From: an uncultured Ruminococcus sp.
GTDB taxonomy: Bacteria > Bacillota > Clostridia > Oscillospirales > Acutalibacteraceae
Reading direction: 5' to 3'
Assembly (NCBI GenBank): GCA_958403905.1
Contig: CATXZD010000010.1
Coordinates: forward strand, 1-64,000
Length of the DNA stretch: 64,000 nucleotides
This document shows positions 25,523 through 33,102 of this stretch, piece after piece (within the stretch, counting starts at the first letter, position 1; each line of letters opens with the position of its first letter). The position numbers were made by a program, and so were the translations under genes. The notes under the pieces were generated by a model. It worked only from the letters and a program-made list of their open reading frames with translations. It was not told the origin of the DNA and searched no databases.

Positions 25523-25908
25523 ATTGTTTCTCCAAAAATGAAGGGCAAAATAATATTACCCTTATATTTCTTATAAAATTCAACCAGTATATGTTTATTA
25601 TACTTATATTTACAAGAATTTCAACCGTTATTTTCACTTTGTTCATCGGTTGATTTGCATTGTATTGTGTATTTTTTCTGCAATGTCTATTTTAAACAGC
25701 AAATATACGATTGAAGCAGTTTTAGAGCAGATTATAAAAAAGTATTCGCAAGGCTGTGTTTTTATTTTAACCAAAAAAATGCTAAAAAAATTTTTTAATA
25801 TTTGTATTTTACCACTTTATTTTTACTGTGCTTTATAGTACAATGTATTCTGTAACCAAATAAATAAAATTTTTAACAATATTTGCATATCTTGCAGAGG
25901 TGAAACAT

Positions 25909-27609
25909 TTGAATAAAAATTCATATAACGATTTTCTCGTTTTGGACGAAGGTCTTGTTGACATTTCGAGCGGCAAGGCTGCTCCTGCACAATCAACAAA
26001 GAAAAAGCATTTGTCTAAATCAGAGAAAAAAACTAATAAACCAAATAAACCGAATAACAAAAACAACAAGAAAAAAGTTATTATTATTTCTTCTGTTGCC
26101 GCAGCGGTTGTCGTTGCACTCGGTGTAACCGGATTTTGTCTGTTACAAGGCGAAATATTCGGCACTCCTGCTGTTGAAAACAGCACTTTTGTGTTTAAAG
26201 ACGGAACTGTAGTTTCGGGAATTTCAATTTCGGGCAAAACTATGGAAGAGGCAAAAAAACTGCTTAAATCTAAAGAGGACATCTTTATAAAGCCGATTTC
26301 AATATCTGTAGACGCTGACGGCGATGTTACAACGCTTACTCAGTCTGATTTTGAATACACTTTTGACATTGATACTGTTTTGAGCAACATAAAAAATGAT
26401 ACGCTCAACCCCTCGGGTGACAATACGGCTGAAAGCAAAACATATGAAATCACTGCTACGGTCACGGTTGACTCTATTGAAAAAAATACTAAAAAAATTG
26501 AAGAATCAACCAATCGCAAGCCTAAAAATGCCTATGTTTCAAAATTCACACCGTATTCCAAAAATCGTTTTGAATACGCCGAATCCGAAAAAGGCAAAAA
26601 GCTCAACGCCGATGATTTATCAGACCAGCTTAAAACCGCTGTTCTTCAAAATGCTGATGAAAGCAGAATTATCGCTGACGTTGAAACCGTTGACGCAAAA
26701 ATACAAATTGACGACCTCAAGAAGAACATCAAAAAGCTTTCTTCATATGAAACTGTTTCTACAAACTCCGAAAACGGAACGGAAAATATGAGGGTTTCGC
26801 TTGAGGCATGCAACGGTTCTGTTATTGAGCCGGGTGCTACCTGGTCATTTAACAAATGCACAGGCGACTCGAATCTTGAATCAAACGGATATAAATCAGC
26901 CGGAGTTATTTCAAACGGCGAGCTCACAAGCGGAATCGGCGGCGGAATCTGCCAGTCAAGCTCAACAATTTACAATGCCGCTATAAGAGCAAATATGGAC
27001 GTTGAGGAACGCTATTGTCACAAATGGGCATCGTCTTATGTTCCTACAGGTCTTGACGCTACAATCGACTATCCCCGACTTGACTTAAAGCTTTCAAACC
27101 CGACTGATTACCAGATGTTTATGGAATGCAAGCTTGTTGACCGTACACTTTATGTTTCTGTTTGGGGCGTAAAGGATTCGTCCTATGACGAAATCAAAAC
27201 CCATAACGAAATTACCGACAAAGGCGGCTCAAGCTATACTGTAAAGGCTTGGAGAGTTTACTACAAAGACGGCAAAGAGGTTGACCGTGAATCTCTCGGT
27301 TCTTCTACATATGACAGCGACCACGGATATGTATTTATCGGGGCTGACAGCGACAGCAATGCAACTGATACAAACGTTGACAACTTAAATGAAACCACAA
27401 AGCCTGAAAGCAGTAACAGCGAAAGCTCAAACAGCTCGTCAGGCAATAACAACGGGTCTTCATCAAGCAGCAGACCGCAGAGCAGTTCTTCTACACCGAA
27501 GCCTAAGCCTACTCAGGTTCCAACTCAGGCTCCAACTGAACCGCCTGCACCCGTTACAGACCCTGAGCCCGAACCCACCAACGCACCGGAATCAAGCGAA
27601 AATTTATAA
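25909..27609 (+). CDS. VanW-family cell-envelope protein with Ser/Pro-rich tail
   Basis: About 567 aa from TTG 25909 (AGAGGTG upstream; GTG 25900 overlaps that site). Residues about 45-80 are a Lys/Asn-rich stretch then a single membrane helix (VIIISSVAAAVVVALGVTGFCLL). Residues about 85-280 resemble the putative peptidoglycan-binding repeat found before VanW domains. Residues about 290-420 are the VanW domain with ATWSFNKCTG, GIGGGICQSSSTIYNAA and YVPTGLDATIDYP. The C-terminal 80 residues are Ser/Asn- then Pro/Thr-rich, a likely wall-spanning linker. Function in cell-wall metabolism is assumed; the biochemical activity of VanW is unknown. Confidence 0.85.
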   Translation: MNKNSYNDFLVLDEGLVDISSGKAAPAQSTKKKHLSKSEKKTNKPNKPNNKNNKKKVIIISSVAAAVVVALGVTGFCLLQGEIFGTPAVENSTFVFKDGTVVSGISISGKTMEEAKKLLKSKEDIFIKPISISVDADGDVTTLTQSDFEYTFDIDTVLSNIKNDTLNPSGDNTAESKTYEITATVTVDSIEKNTKKIEESTNRKPKNAYVSKFTPYSKNRFEYAESEKGKKLNADDLSDQLKTAVLQNADESRIIADVETVDAKIQIDDLKKNIKKLSSYETVSTNSENGTENMRVSLEACNGSVIEPGATWSFNKCTGDSNLESNGYKSAGVISNGELTSGIGGGICQSSSTIYNAAIRANMDVEERYCHKWASSYVPTGLDATIDYPRLDLKLSNPTDYQMFMECKLVDRTLYVSVWGVKDSSYDEIKTHNEITDKGGSSYTVKAWRVYYKDGKEVDRESLGSSTYDSDHGYVFIGADSDSNATDTNVDNLNETTKPESSNSESSNSSSGNNNGSSSSSRPQSSSSTPKPKPTQVPTQAPTEPPAPVTDPEPEPTNAPESSENL

Positions 27610-27621
27610 AAATTTTTAATA

Positions 27622-27664
27622 AAAAACTCCCTTTCGCAGATAATAAAAGCGAAAGGGAGTTTTT
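27622..27664 (+). terminator. Terminator hairpin that also contains the spoVAD ribosome site
   Basis: Stem AAACTCCCTTTCGC / GCGAAAGGGAGTTT plus T-run, 12 nt after the vanW-like stop. Its descending arm contains AAAGGGAG, which is the ribosome binding site for the spoVAD ATG at 27667 (seven-nt spacing). Termination and masking of the Shine-Dalgarno sequence therefore share one hairpin. Confidence 0.75.
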
Positions 27665-27666
27665 GT

Positions 27667-28677
27667 ATGATAAGAAGAATCGGCGGACATACAATCGGAT
27701 TTGAAGAAATGCCCTCAATTGTAGGTTTTGCCGCTGTTGCAGGAAAGCTTGAATCAAAAGGGCCGCTTGGCAAAGCTTTTGACAAAATCATCTACGACAG
27801 CTATGACGGACTTGACACTTATGAACAGGCTGAAAGCCGTTTTCAATCCGAGGCGGTAACAATGGCACTTACAAAGGCAAAAATAAAAGCAGATGAAGTG
27901 GACTGCATTTTTGCAGGTGATTTGCTTAATCAGTGCGTAGGCTCAAGTTACGGTCTGATTGACTTTGATATTCCATATCTCGGTCAATACGGTGCCTGCT
28001 CAACTATGGCGCAGGGGTTGATTATGGCATCTGTTTTTGTAGAAAGCGGAGCGGCGCATACGTCTATGTGCGTAACCTCGTCGCATTTCTGCTCTGCCGA
28101 AAGGCAATACAGATTTCCTCTTGAATACGGTGGTGTGCGCACTCCAACAGCACAGTGGACAGTAACCGGCTCGGGAAGCTGCGTTTTAAAAAACGTCAAA
28201 AAAGGTCCATGCGTTGCAAGGGCAACCGTTGGAAGAATCGTTGACCTCGGCGTTAAGGACGCCAACAATATGGGCGCTGCTATGGCGCCGGCAGCAGCAC
28301 AAACACTGAAAAATTATTTTGACGATACGGGCACAAGCCCGCGTGACTACGACCTTATATTAACAGGCGACTTGGGAGAAGTCGGCAGTAAATCGCTTTA
28401 TGACCTTCTTTTGCTTGAAGATATTGACATACGCAGCAGACACAATGACTGCGGACTTATGATTTTTGACAGAGATAAGCAGGATGTTCACGCAGGCGGC
28501 TCGGGATGCGGATGTGCGGCGTCGGTTTTTTGCTCAAAAATTCTAAGCGACTTGAATCAAGGAATCTACAGCAATATTCTGTTTATGGCCACAGGTGCGC
28601 TTATGAGCCCAACAACCTGCGGTCAAGGTGCAACAATTCCATCAATTGCACATCTTGTAAATGTAAAAAACAGATAA
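27667..28677 (+). CDS. spoVAD: Stage V sporulation protein AD
   Basis: 336-aa thiolase-fold protein that binds dipicolinic acid and works with the SpoVA membrane proteins to move it into the forespore. Visible features: MIRRIGGHTIGFEEMPSIVG, IFAGDLLNQCVGSSYG (about residue 80-95), YGACSTMAQGL, TSSHFCSAERQYRFPLEYGG and the late CGCAASVF. In Bacillus and most Clostridia it is flanked by spoVAC and spoVAE; here neither neighbour is present, so the set is split. Its ribosome site lies inside the preceding terminator hairpin. Confidence 0.93.
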   Translation: MIRRIGGHTIGFEEMPSIVGFAAVAGKLESKGPLGKAFDKIIYDSYDGLDTYEQAESRFQSEAVTMALTKAKIKADEVDCIFAGDLLNQCVGSSYGLIDFDIPYLGQYGACSTMAQGLIMASVFVESGAAHTSMCVTSSHFCSAERQYRFPLEYGGVRTPTAQWTVTGSGSCVLKNVKKGPCVARATVGRIVDLGVKDANNMGAAMAPAAAQTLKNYFDDTGTSPRDYDLILTGDLGEVGSKSLYDLLLLEDIDIRSRHNDCGLMIFDRDKQDVHAGGSGCGCAASVFCSKILSDLNQGIYSNILFMATGALMSPTTCGQGATIPSIAHLVNVKNR

Positions 28678-28799
28678 ATTTTAAAAAACATCTGTTCAAA
28701 TTAGTTTTCGTATGCTATAATATAAGCACTAATGTAAATTTGTAAATATGTCTTTACGTTATATAGAATTTTAGGCAAAATAAAATGGGAGTTGTGTTT

Positions 28800-29333
28800 A
28801 TGTTTGGCAGAATTCAGAACATTGACAACAGAGTTCTTGAACGCATCGGCAAAATTCATAAGCCTGCGCTCAATAGAATTATGATTTTTGCATCACGTGC
28901 AGGCAACCTTGGACTTGTCTGGTGGGCTATATGTATACCGTTCCTCGTTCGCCCCGATTGGCGGCTTACCGGACTGAATATTGTTTTTGGTCTTGCAATT
29001 GCCCATATTATGGGCGAGATGATTTTAAAACACATTGTCAAACGCGTCCGACCTTGCCACAGATTGGGCGACGAAGAACAGCTTATTAACAGACCGAGGT
29101 TTTACTCATTCCCGTCAGGACACACAACAGCCTCTTTTGCCGTTGTAGGAGTTACTCTTCTAAGGTGCAGGTTGATAACATTCGTACCGATTTTGTTGCT
29201 TGCAACCTTGATTGGCTTTTCAAGAATTTATCTGCGTGTGCACTACCTGACCGACGTTGTATGCGGTGTTTTGCTCGGCTTTGTCTGTGGAGTATGCTCT
29301 GTACTTGTTTTTAATGCAATCATACCCGTTTAA
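28800..29333 (+). CDS. PAP2-family membrane phosphatase
   Basis: 177-aa polytopic protein of the undecaprenyl-pyrophosphate/phosphatidic acid phosphatase type 2 family. The three catalytic signatures are present: KRVRPCH, SFPSGHTTASF and SRIYLRVHYLTDV. ATG 28800 is chosen because GGGAG lies eight nt before it; the in-frame ATG at 28785 overlaps that site. Substrate (lipid phosphate, possibly undecaprenyl-PP) is not determinable from sequence. Confidence 0.88.
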   Translation: MFGRIQNIDNRVLERIGKIHKPALNRIMIFASRAGNLGLVWWAICIPFLVRPDWRLTGLNIVFGLAIAHIMGEMILKHIVKRVRPCHRLGDEEQLINRPRFYSFPSGHTTASFAVVGVTLLRCRLITFVPILLLATLIGFSRIYLRVHYLTDVVCGVLLGFVCGVCSVLVFNAIIPV

Positions 29334-29355
29334 TCTATAATATATGATAATTATT

Positions 29356-29382
29356 CCCCTCCAAACGGAGGGGTTTTGTTTT
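29356..29382 (+). terminator. Terminator after the PAP2 gene
   Basis: Seven-bp G/C stem (CCCCTCC / GGAGGGG, AAAC loop) followed by TTTTGTTTT. Confidence 0.85.
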
Positions 29383-29454
29383 GCCTGTAATGGAATAATA
29401 TATATTTTTCCGTCAATAATAAACTCACAGTAAATTATACATTATTTGGGGGTT

Positions 29455-30243
29455 ATGTTGTTGCAGTACGGAAAAGTTGAAATATGCGGAGTAAACACCT
29501 CGCAGTTAAAATTACTCAAGGAGAGCGAAAAACGAGAACTGCTTTTAAAAATAAAAAACGGCACTGAATACGAGCGCAAAACTGCAAGAGAAAAAATGAT
29601 TAACGGCAACCTTCGGCTTGTATTATCGGTTATTCAGCGCTTTACAAACAGGGGCGAAAACCCTGACGATTTGTTTCAGGTGGGTGTAATCGGACTTATT
29701 AAGGCTATTGACAACTTTGACCCCGGCCTTGACGTGCGATTCAGCACCTATGGCGTTCCTATGATTATCGGCGAAATTCGCCGTTATCTGCGTGACAACA
29801 ACTCCGTGCGAGTATCACGCTCAATGCGTGACACTGCCTATAGGGCAATGCAGATTAAGGAAGAGCTGACAAACAAAAATAACCGTGAACCCACCGTTGA
29901 GGAAATAGCAAAGATAATGGAAGTACCGAAAGAAACAGTTGTGCTTGCACTTGAAGCGATTGTCGAACCTGTTTCGTTGTATGAACCTGTATTTTCTGAC
30001 GGAAACGACACTATTTACGTTATGGACCAGATTGGCGACAAGAATGACGATTCGACGTGGCTTGAAGAAATAGCTGTAAAAGAGGCAATCAAGAACCTTT
30101 CCGACAGGGAAAAACGCATCCTCACCCTGCGATTTTTCAGAGGAAAAACGCAGATGGAGGTCGCAAGCGAAATCGGTATTTCACAAGCGCAGGTCAGCAG
30201 AATTGAAAAGGGTGCGCTTGATACGATTAAGAAGAATATTTGA
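29455..30243 (+). CDS. sigG: RNA polymerase sporulation sigma factor SigG
   Basis: Late forespore-specific sigma factor. The sequence KVEICGVNTSQL at the N-terminus is the SigG hallmark, followed by region 2 (GNLRLVLSVIQRFTNRGENPDDLFQVG, FSTYGVPMIIGEIRRYLRDNN), region 3 and a region 4 helix-turn-helix (MEVASEIGISQAQVSRIEKG). The start is ambiguous: ATG 29455 lies two nt after GGGGG, while TTG 29458 or 29461 are better spaced. It stands alone here rather than beside spoIIG genes. Confidence 0.93.
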   Translation: MLLQYGKVEICGVNTSQLKLLKESEKRELLLKIKNGTEYERKTAREKMINGNLRLVLSVIQRFTNRGENPDDLFQVGVIGLIKAIDNFDPGLDVRFSTYGVPMIIGEIRRYLRDNNSVRVSRSMRDTAYRAMQIKEELTNKNNREPTVEEIAKIMEVPKETVVLALEAIVEPVSLYEPVFSDGNDTIYVMDQIGDKNDDSTWLEEIAVKEAIKNLSDREKRILTLRFFRGKTQMEVASEIGISQAQVSRIEKGALDTIKKNI

Positions 30244-30594
30244 TATATCTCTTTTATCCTAAGCTACAGTGTAGCGGCGAACTGTGTTCGCCAAATTTTG
30301 TGAATGGGTGGTCAAGAAATGCCGCCCTTACGGCAATATAGGAAACATAAAATTTCACAGTTTAGCACCTTGTAAAATCTAAAAATTTACACTTGAAAAT
30401 GATAATGCTGAATTATATATTGTAGGGAACAGTCTTGACTGTTCCGTAGGACTACAGATAACCCTTGTGAAATCGGAACGGTCAAGACCGTTCCCTACAT
30501 TTAAGTTGACGACATTGCATTTATTATAGAATTGAGGGGGTTGGGTGACAGCCGTACCGTTTCCCTACAATATTTTATAGATTAAATAAGAGAT
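30244..30594. repeat. Intergenic repeat cluster after sigG
   Basis: The 433-bp gap 30244-30676 has no credible gene. It holds two inverted 24-nt arms (30422-30445 and 30475-30498, 22 of 24 matching), each itself a GGAACxGTC/GACxGTTCC palindrome bounded by GTAGGG or CCCTAC. Upstream are fragments (GCCC, TACGGCAATATAGGAAACAT) resembling the interior of the MITE-like elements. It is probably a decayed member of the same repeat family. Confidence 0.5.
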
Positions 30595-30625
30595 AAAAAG
30601 GCTGCCCGCAATGAGCAGCCTTTGA
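30595..30625 (-). terminator. Terminator of the zinc-ribbon/WG-lipoprotein unit
   Basis: AAAGGCTGC / GCAGCCTTT stem with a T5 run on the minus strand, about 50 nt after the 30677 gene. It is 27/29 identical and in direct orientation to the terminator at 33036-33065. Confidence 0.7.
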
Positions 30626-30676
30626 CGTTTGATTGAATTATATTAACTATCTGTATCGTCATACATAATCTATTAT

Positions 30677-31099
30677 CTATCGTAACGGTTGCCCGCATTT
30701 TTCGCAGAACTTAGAATTGGAATTAATCTTGTTTCCGCAATTCGGACAAAAATTAATCTGATTAGTAAATGCTGAATTCTGCATATCCGTATTTGGAAGG
30801 TTGCTGTAGGTATTCTGCAAAACAACAACATTCGATTTCGGCTTAACAGCAAGCATAACAATTCCTGCAATTACCATAACTGCGGAAAGAGCCATAAATA
30901 TGTAGCAAGGAATAGAATTTGTGGCATTTGTTCTCGCCTGATAGTCCTGCATAAAGCTTTCCACCCAATGAGTAGTGGTTGTCTGCACTTCGTAGAGTTG
31001 CACAGATGATATAATAAAAATTATTATGCCGACAATAATCAGAATAATACCAATTGCTTTAAAAGCAGGATTTCTTTTTGATTTGTTCATATAGTTCAC
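30677..31099 (-). CDS. Small membrane protein with C-terminal zinc ribbon
   Basis: 140 aa: two membrane helices (about residues 12-32 and 62-84) flank a short extracytoplasmic loop, and the C-terminus has a zinc ribbon CPNCGNKINSNSKFCEKCG (two CxxC pairs). Zinc-ribbon-bearing membrane proteins of this build are common in Clostridia but have no defined role. It is 3 nt downstream of the WG-repeat lipoprotein, so co-transcribed. Confidence 0.75.
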   Translation of the reverse strand: MNYMNKSKRNPAFKAIGIILIIVGIIIFIISSVQLYEVQTTTTHWVESFMQDYQARTNATNSIPCYIFMALSAVMVIAGIVMLAVKPKSNVVVLQNTYSNLPNTDMQNSAFTNQINFCPNCGNKINSNSKFCEKCGQPLR

Positions 31100-31102
31100 C
31101 TC

Positions 31103-32530
31103 TTAATTTTCTATTACTCTAAAAGCTGAATATCCATTATCAATTAATTTAGTAAATATTCCATTTCCAATTGATGAAATAATATGTTCTTCTTCCTTAC
31201 TTACATATACCTCATTTCCGGATAAGTCGAGTATTTTATTTTTGCGTAATCCGCTGTTTAGATAATAACTAATTAAAAAGAAACCATTTTGGTCAACTGA
31301 GAAAATATCGGCTCTTTGATATTCTTCATTTGCAGATTCAGAATAAACAGTATTTCCATCCGTATCAATTATACCGCAATTCCCATCGCTATCCTTTGTA
31401 GTACAAAATCCGTTAATAAAACCGTAGCCACTAACAAAGCCACTTGCACTATCCGTTAATACATTACCCTCTAAATCTGAAATTGTCTTGCCACCACTAT
31501 GTAATATGAAAATCTTATCTTGATATTGAGATATTGTTCGTCCGTACTCAAAATTAGATTCTGATATTTCAAAATCAATAGACGAAACGTTTCCTTTTTT
31601 ATCAATTAGAACTGATTTATCATTTTCATCAATTGCAACAGTATATTTATTGATATTTTTTTCGAAATCCATTTTCGAAATGGGATTAGTAGATTCACTG
31701 TCATCAATGCCGGTAAAACTTTGGATTGCTTTATATTTAAAGTCAGCGATAATCTGATTATTAAAATCAATAATTCCGTATTTTTCATCATTTTTTGCAA
31801 TAAATAACTCAGGTGAAGCAAGTTTTAATTCATCATATTCTATAGGAATAATTTCATTCAAATCAAGATCTAATGCACCATATTTATAACTATATTCCTC
31901 TTCAGTATTTTCATTGCCTACAATTATTATACCGTTTTTTAAACTTGCAACATCATATTGTATGTATTTTACTTCTTTAGTTTTTAAATTATACAATGCA
32001 TATATATCTTCAAGTGGTGCAGAACTTGAGTCCAAACAAAGTACAGCATACTCACCGTAAACACCTCTTATTTGTCCTGATTTTCTACATCCCTCATCAA
32101 GTGCAATATTTGAAATATTTGCTATCATATTACCATCTAAATCATATATCACATTATAGGCACAAAAGTCAGTAGAATTATAATCAGAGTAAAGAATATT
32201 AAGTACAATATATTTATTTTCCGTATATATATTTGATATTCTAAACTTACTATCCGAAATAGAATATCCGCTTGATTCTGCTGCTTCATCAAGTGAAATT
32301 TCCTCAATCCTATAATTAGGCTTACCTTGCGGCGGCTGTGCTATGAAATTTGTATTTTCATAATTTGGTTCTGTAGCAGGTTGTGTTGTAACTTCTTCTG
32401 TTGTTACCACCTGTTGTGATAAATTATCGTTATTCTGTGTCTTGTCCGATTGCTCACTTTGCGCACCGCAAGCACATAAGGATAATGACAGTATTGCTAA
32501 CGACAATGCAAGTGAAAGTATTTTTTTCAT
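31103..32530 (-). CDS. WG-repeat lipoprotein
   Basis: About 475 aa. The start at 32530 has GAGGAGTGGACTT directly before it. A lipoprotein signal peptide ends at LSLCAC (Cys about residue 21), then a Thr/Gln-rich linker and degenerate WG (KWG-type) beta-repeats such as KYGIIDFNNQIIADFKY, CGIIDTDGNTVY and YGALDLDLNEIIPIEYDEL. WG repeats form beta-propeller-like surfaces that often bind proteins or wall components; the ligand is unknown. Codon use and base composition are much more AT-rich than the neighbouring housekeeping genes, suggesting acquisition. The upstream palindromes (32567-32614) suggest control by the divergent XRE regulator. Confidence 0.8.
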   Translation of the reverse strand: MKKILSLALSLAILSLSLCACGAQSEQSDKTQNNDNLSQQVVTTEEVTTQPATEPNYENTNFIAQPPQGKPNYRIEEISLDEAAESSGYSISDSKFRISNIYTENKYIVLNILYSDYNSTDFCAYNVIYDLDGNMIANISNIALDEGCRKSGQIRGVYGEYAVLCLDSSSAPLEDIYALYNLKTKEVKYIQYDVASLKNGIIIVGNENTEEEYSYKYGALDLDLNEIIPIEYDELKLASPELFIAKNDEKYGIIDFNNQIIADFKYKAIQSFTGIDDSESTNPISKMDFEKNINKYTVAIDENDKSVLIDKKGNVSSIDFEISESNFEYGRTISQYQDKIFILHSGGKTISDLEGNVLTDSASGFVSGYGFINGFCTTKDSDGNCGIIDTDGNTVYSESANEEYQRADIFSVDQNGFFLISYYLNSGLRKNKILDLSGNEVYVSKEEEHIISSIGNGIFTKLIDNGYSAFRVIEN

Positions 32531-32566
32531 AAGTCCACTCCTCGAATGTTTGTTTAAGATAATTAT

Positions 32567-32614
32567 ATTATCTATTTTAGATAATGTCAATATATTTTAT
32601 CTGTTTTGGATAAT
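32567..32614. promoter_or_regulatory. Paired palindromic operators between WG-lipoprotein and XRE genes
   Basis: ATTATCTATTTTAGATAAT (32567-32585) is a perfect 8-bp-arm palindrome. TTTATCTGTTTTGGATAAT (32596-32614) is a second, imperfect copy 29 bp away. They lie in the divergent promoter region and are the natural binding sites for the XRE regulator encoded at 32680 (inference). Confidence 0.5.
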
Positions 32615-32679
32615 ATTTTCGTCCGTAAAGTTTAAAATGATATAATGAGCCTATAAAATAATTCTATAAAGGTGTTATT

Positions 32680-33012
32680 ATGGATTTTTCAACACGACTG
32701 AAAGAGCTTCGTACCGATAACGATATGTTGCAATCTGACCTTGCAGAAAAATTAAATCTTAAATCAAGTGCAATTTCAAAATATGAAAAAGGTTTAACAC
32801 AACCGAGTATTGAAACAATCATAAAACTTGCCGAGATTTTCAATGTTACGGTAGATTATCTTGTGGGTGCGTCAGATATTAAAAATCCTTACGACGTAAT
32901 CCGAATTACACCTTCTGAAGCAGATTTAGTTGACAATTTCAGGAAATTAACTTATGAAAATAAAATCAGGATTGACGAACGAATTAAAACAATGATTGAA
33001 AATAGCATATAA
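32680..33012 (+). CDS. XRE-family transcriptional regulator
   Basis: 110 aa. Residues about 5-65 are a Cro/C1-type helix-turn-helix (MLQSDLAEKLNLKSSAISKYEKGLTQPSIETIIKLAEIFNVTVDYLVG), and the C-terminal 40 residues probably dimerise. AAAGGTGTTATT precedes the ATG. Its architecture closely resembles the regulator at 56536-56865 (same VDYxxG junction and acidic tail), so they are paralogues. Likely autoregulator and controller of the divergent lipoprotein unit through the palindromes at 32567-32614. Confidence 0.85.
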   Translation: MDFSTRLKELRTDNDMLQSDLAEKLNLKSSAISKYEKGLTQPSIETIIKLAEIFNVTVDYLVGASDIKNPYDVIRITPSEADLVDNFRKLTYENKIRIDERIKTMIENSI

Positions 33013-33035
33013 ATTTTCATAGTATTATTACACGT

Positions 33036-33066
33036 AAAAAAGGCTGCTCTCAATGAGCAGCCTTTA
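33036..33066 (-). terminator. Terminator of ppdK
   Basis: AAAGGCTGCT / AGCAGCCTTTTTT on the minus strand, about 40 nt after the ppdK stop; it also faces the XRE gene. Near duplicate of 30595-30625. Confidence 0.8.
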
Positions 33067-33102
33067 GTTTTGCTATATTAAGTTATATTCGATTACCGAA
33101 AA

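Noticed and set aside
25650..25838. 62-aa open frame upstream of the vanW-like gene
   Set aside because: AT-rich intergenic sequence with no ribosome site or recognisable features.
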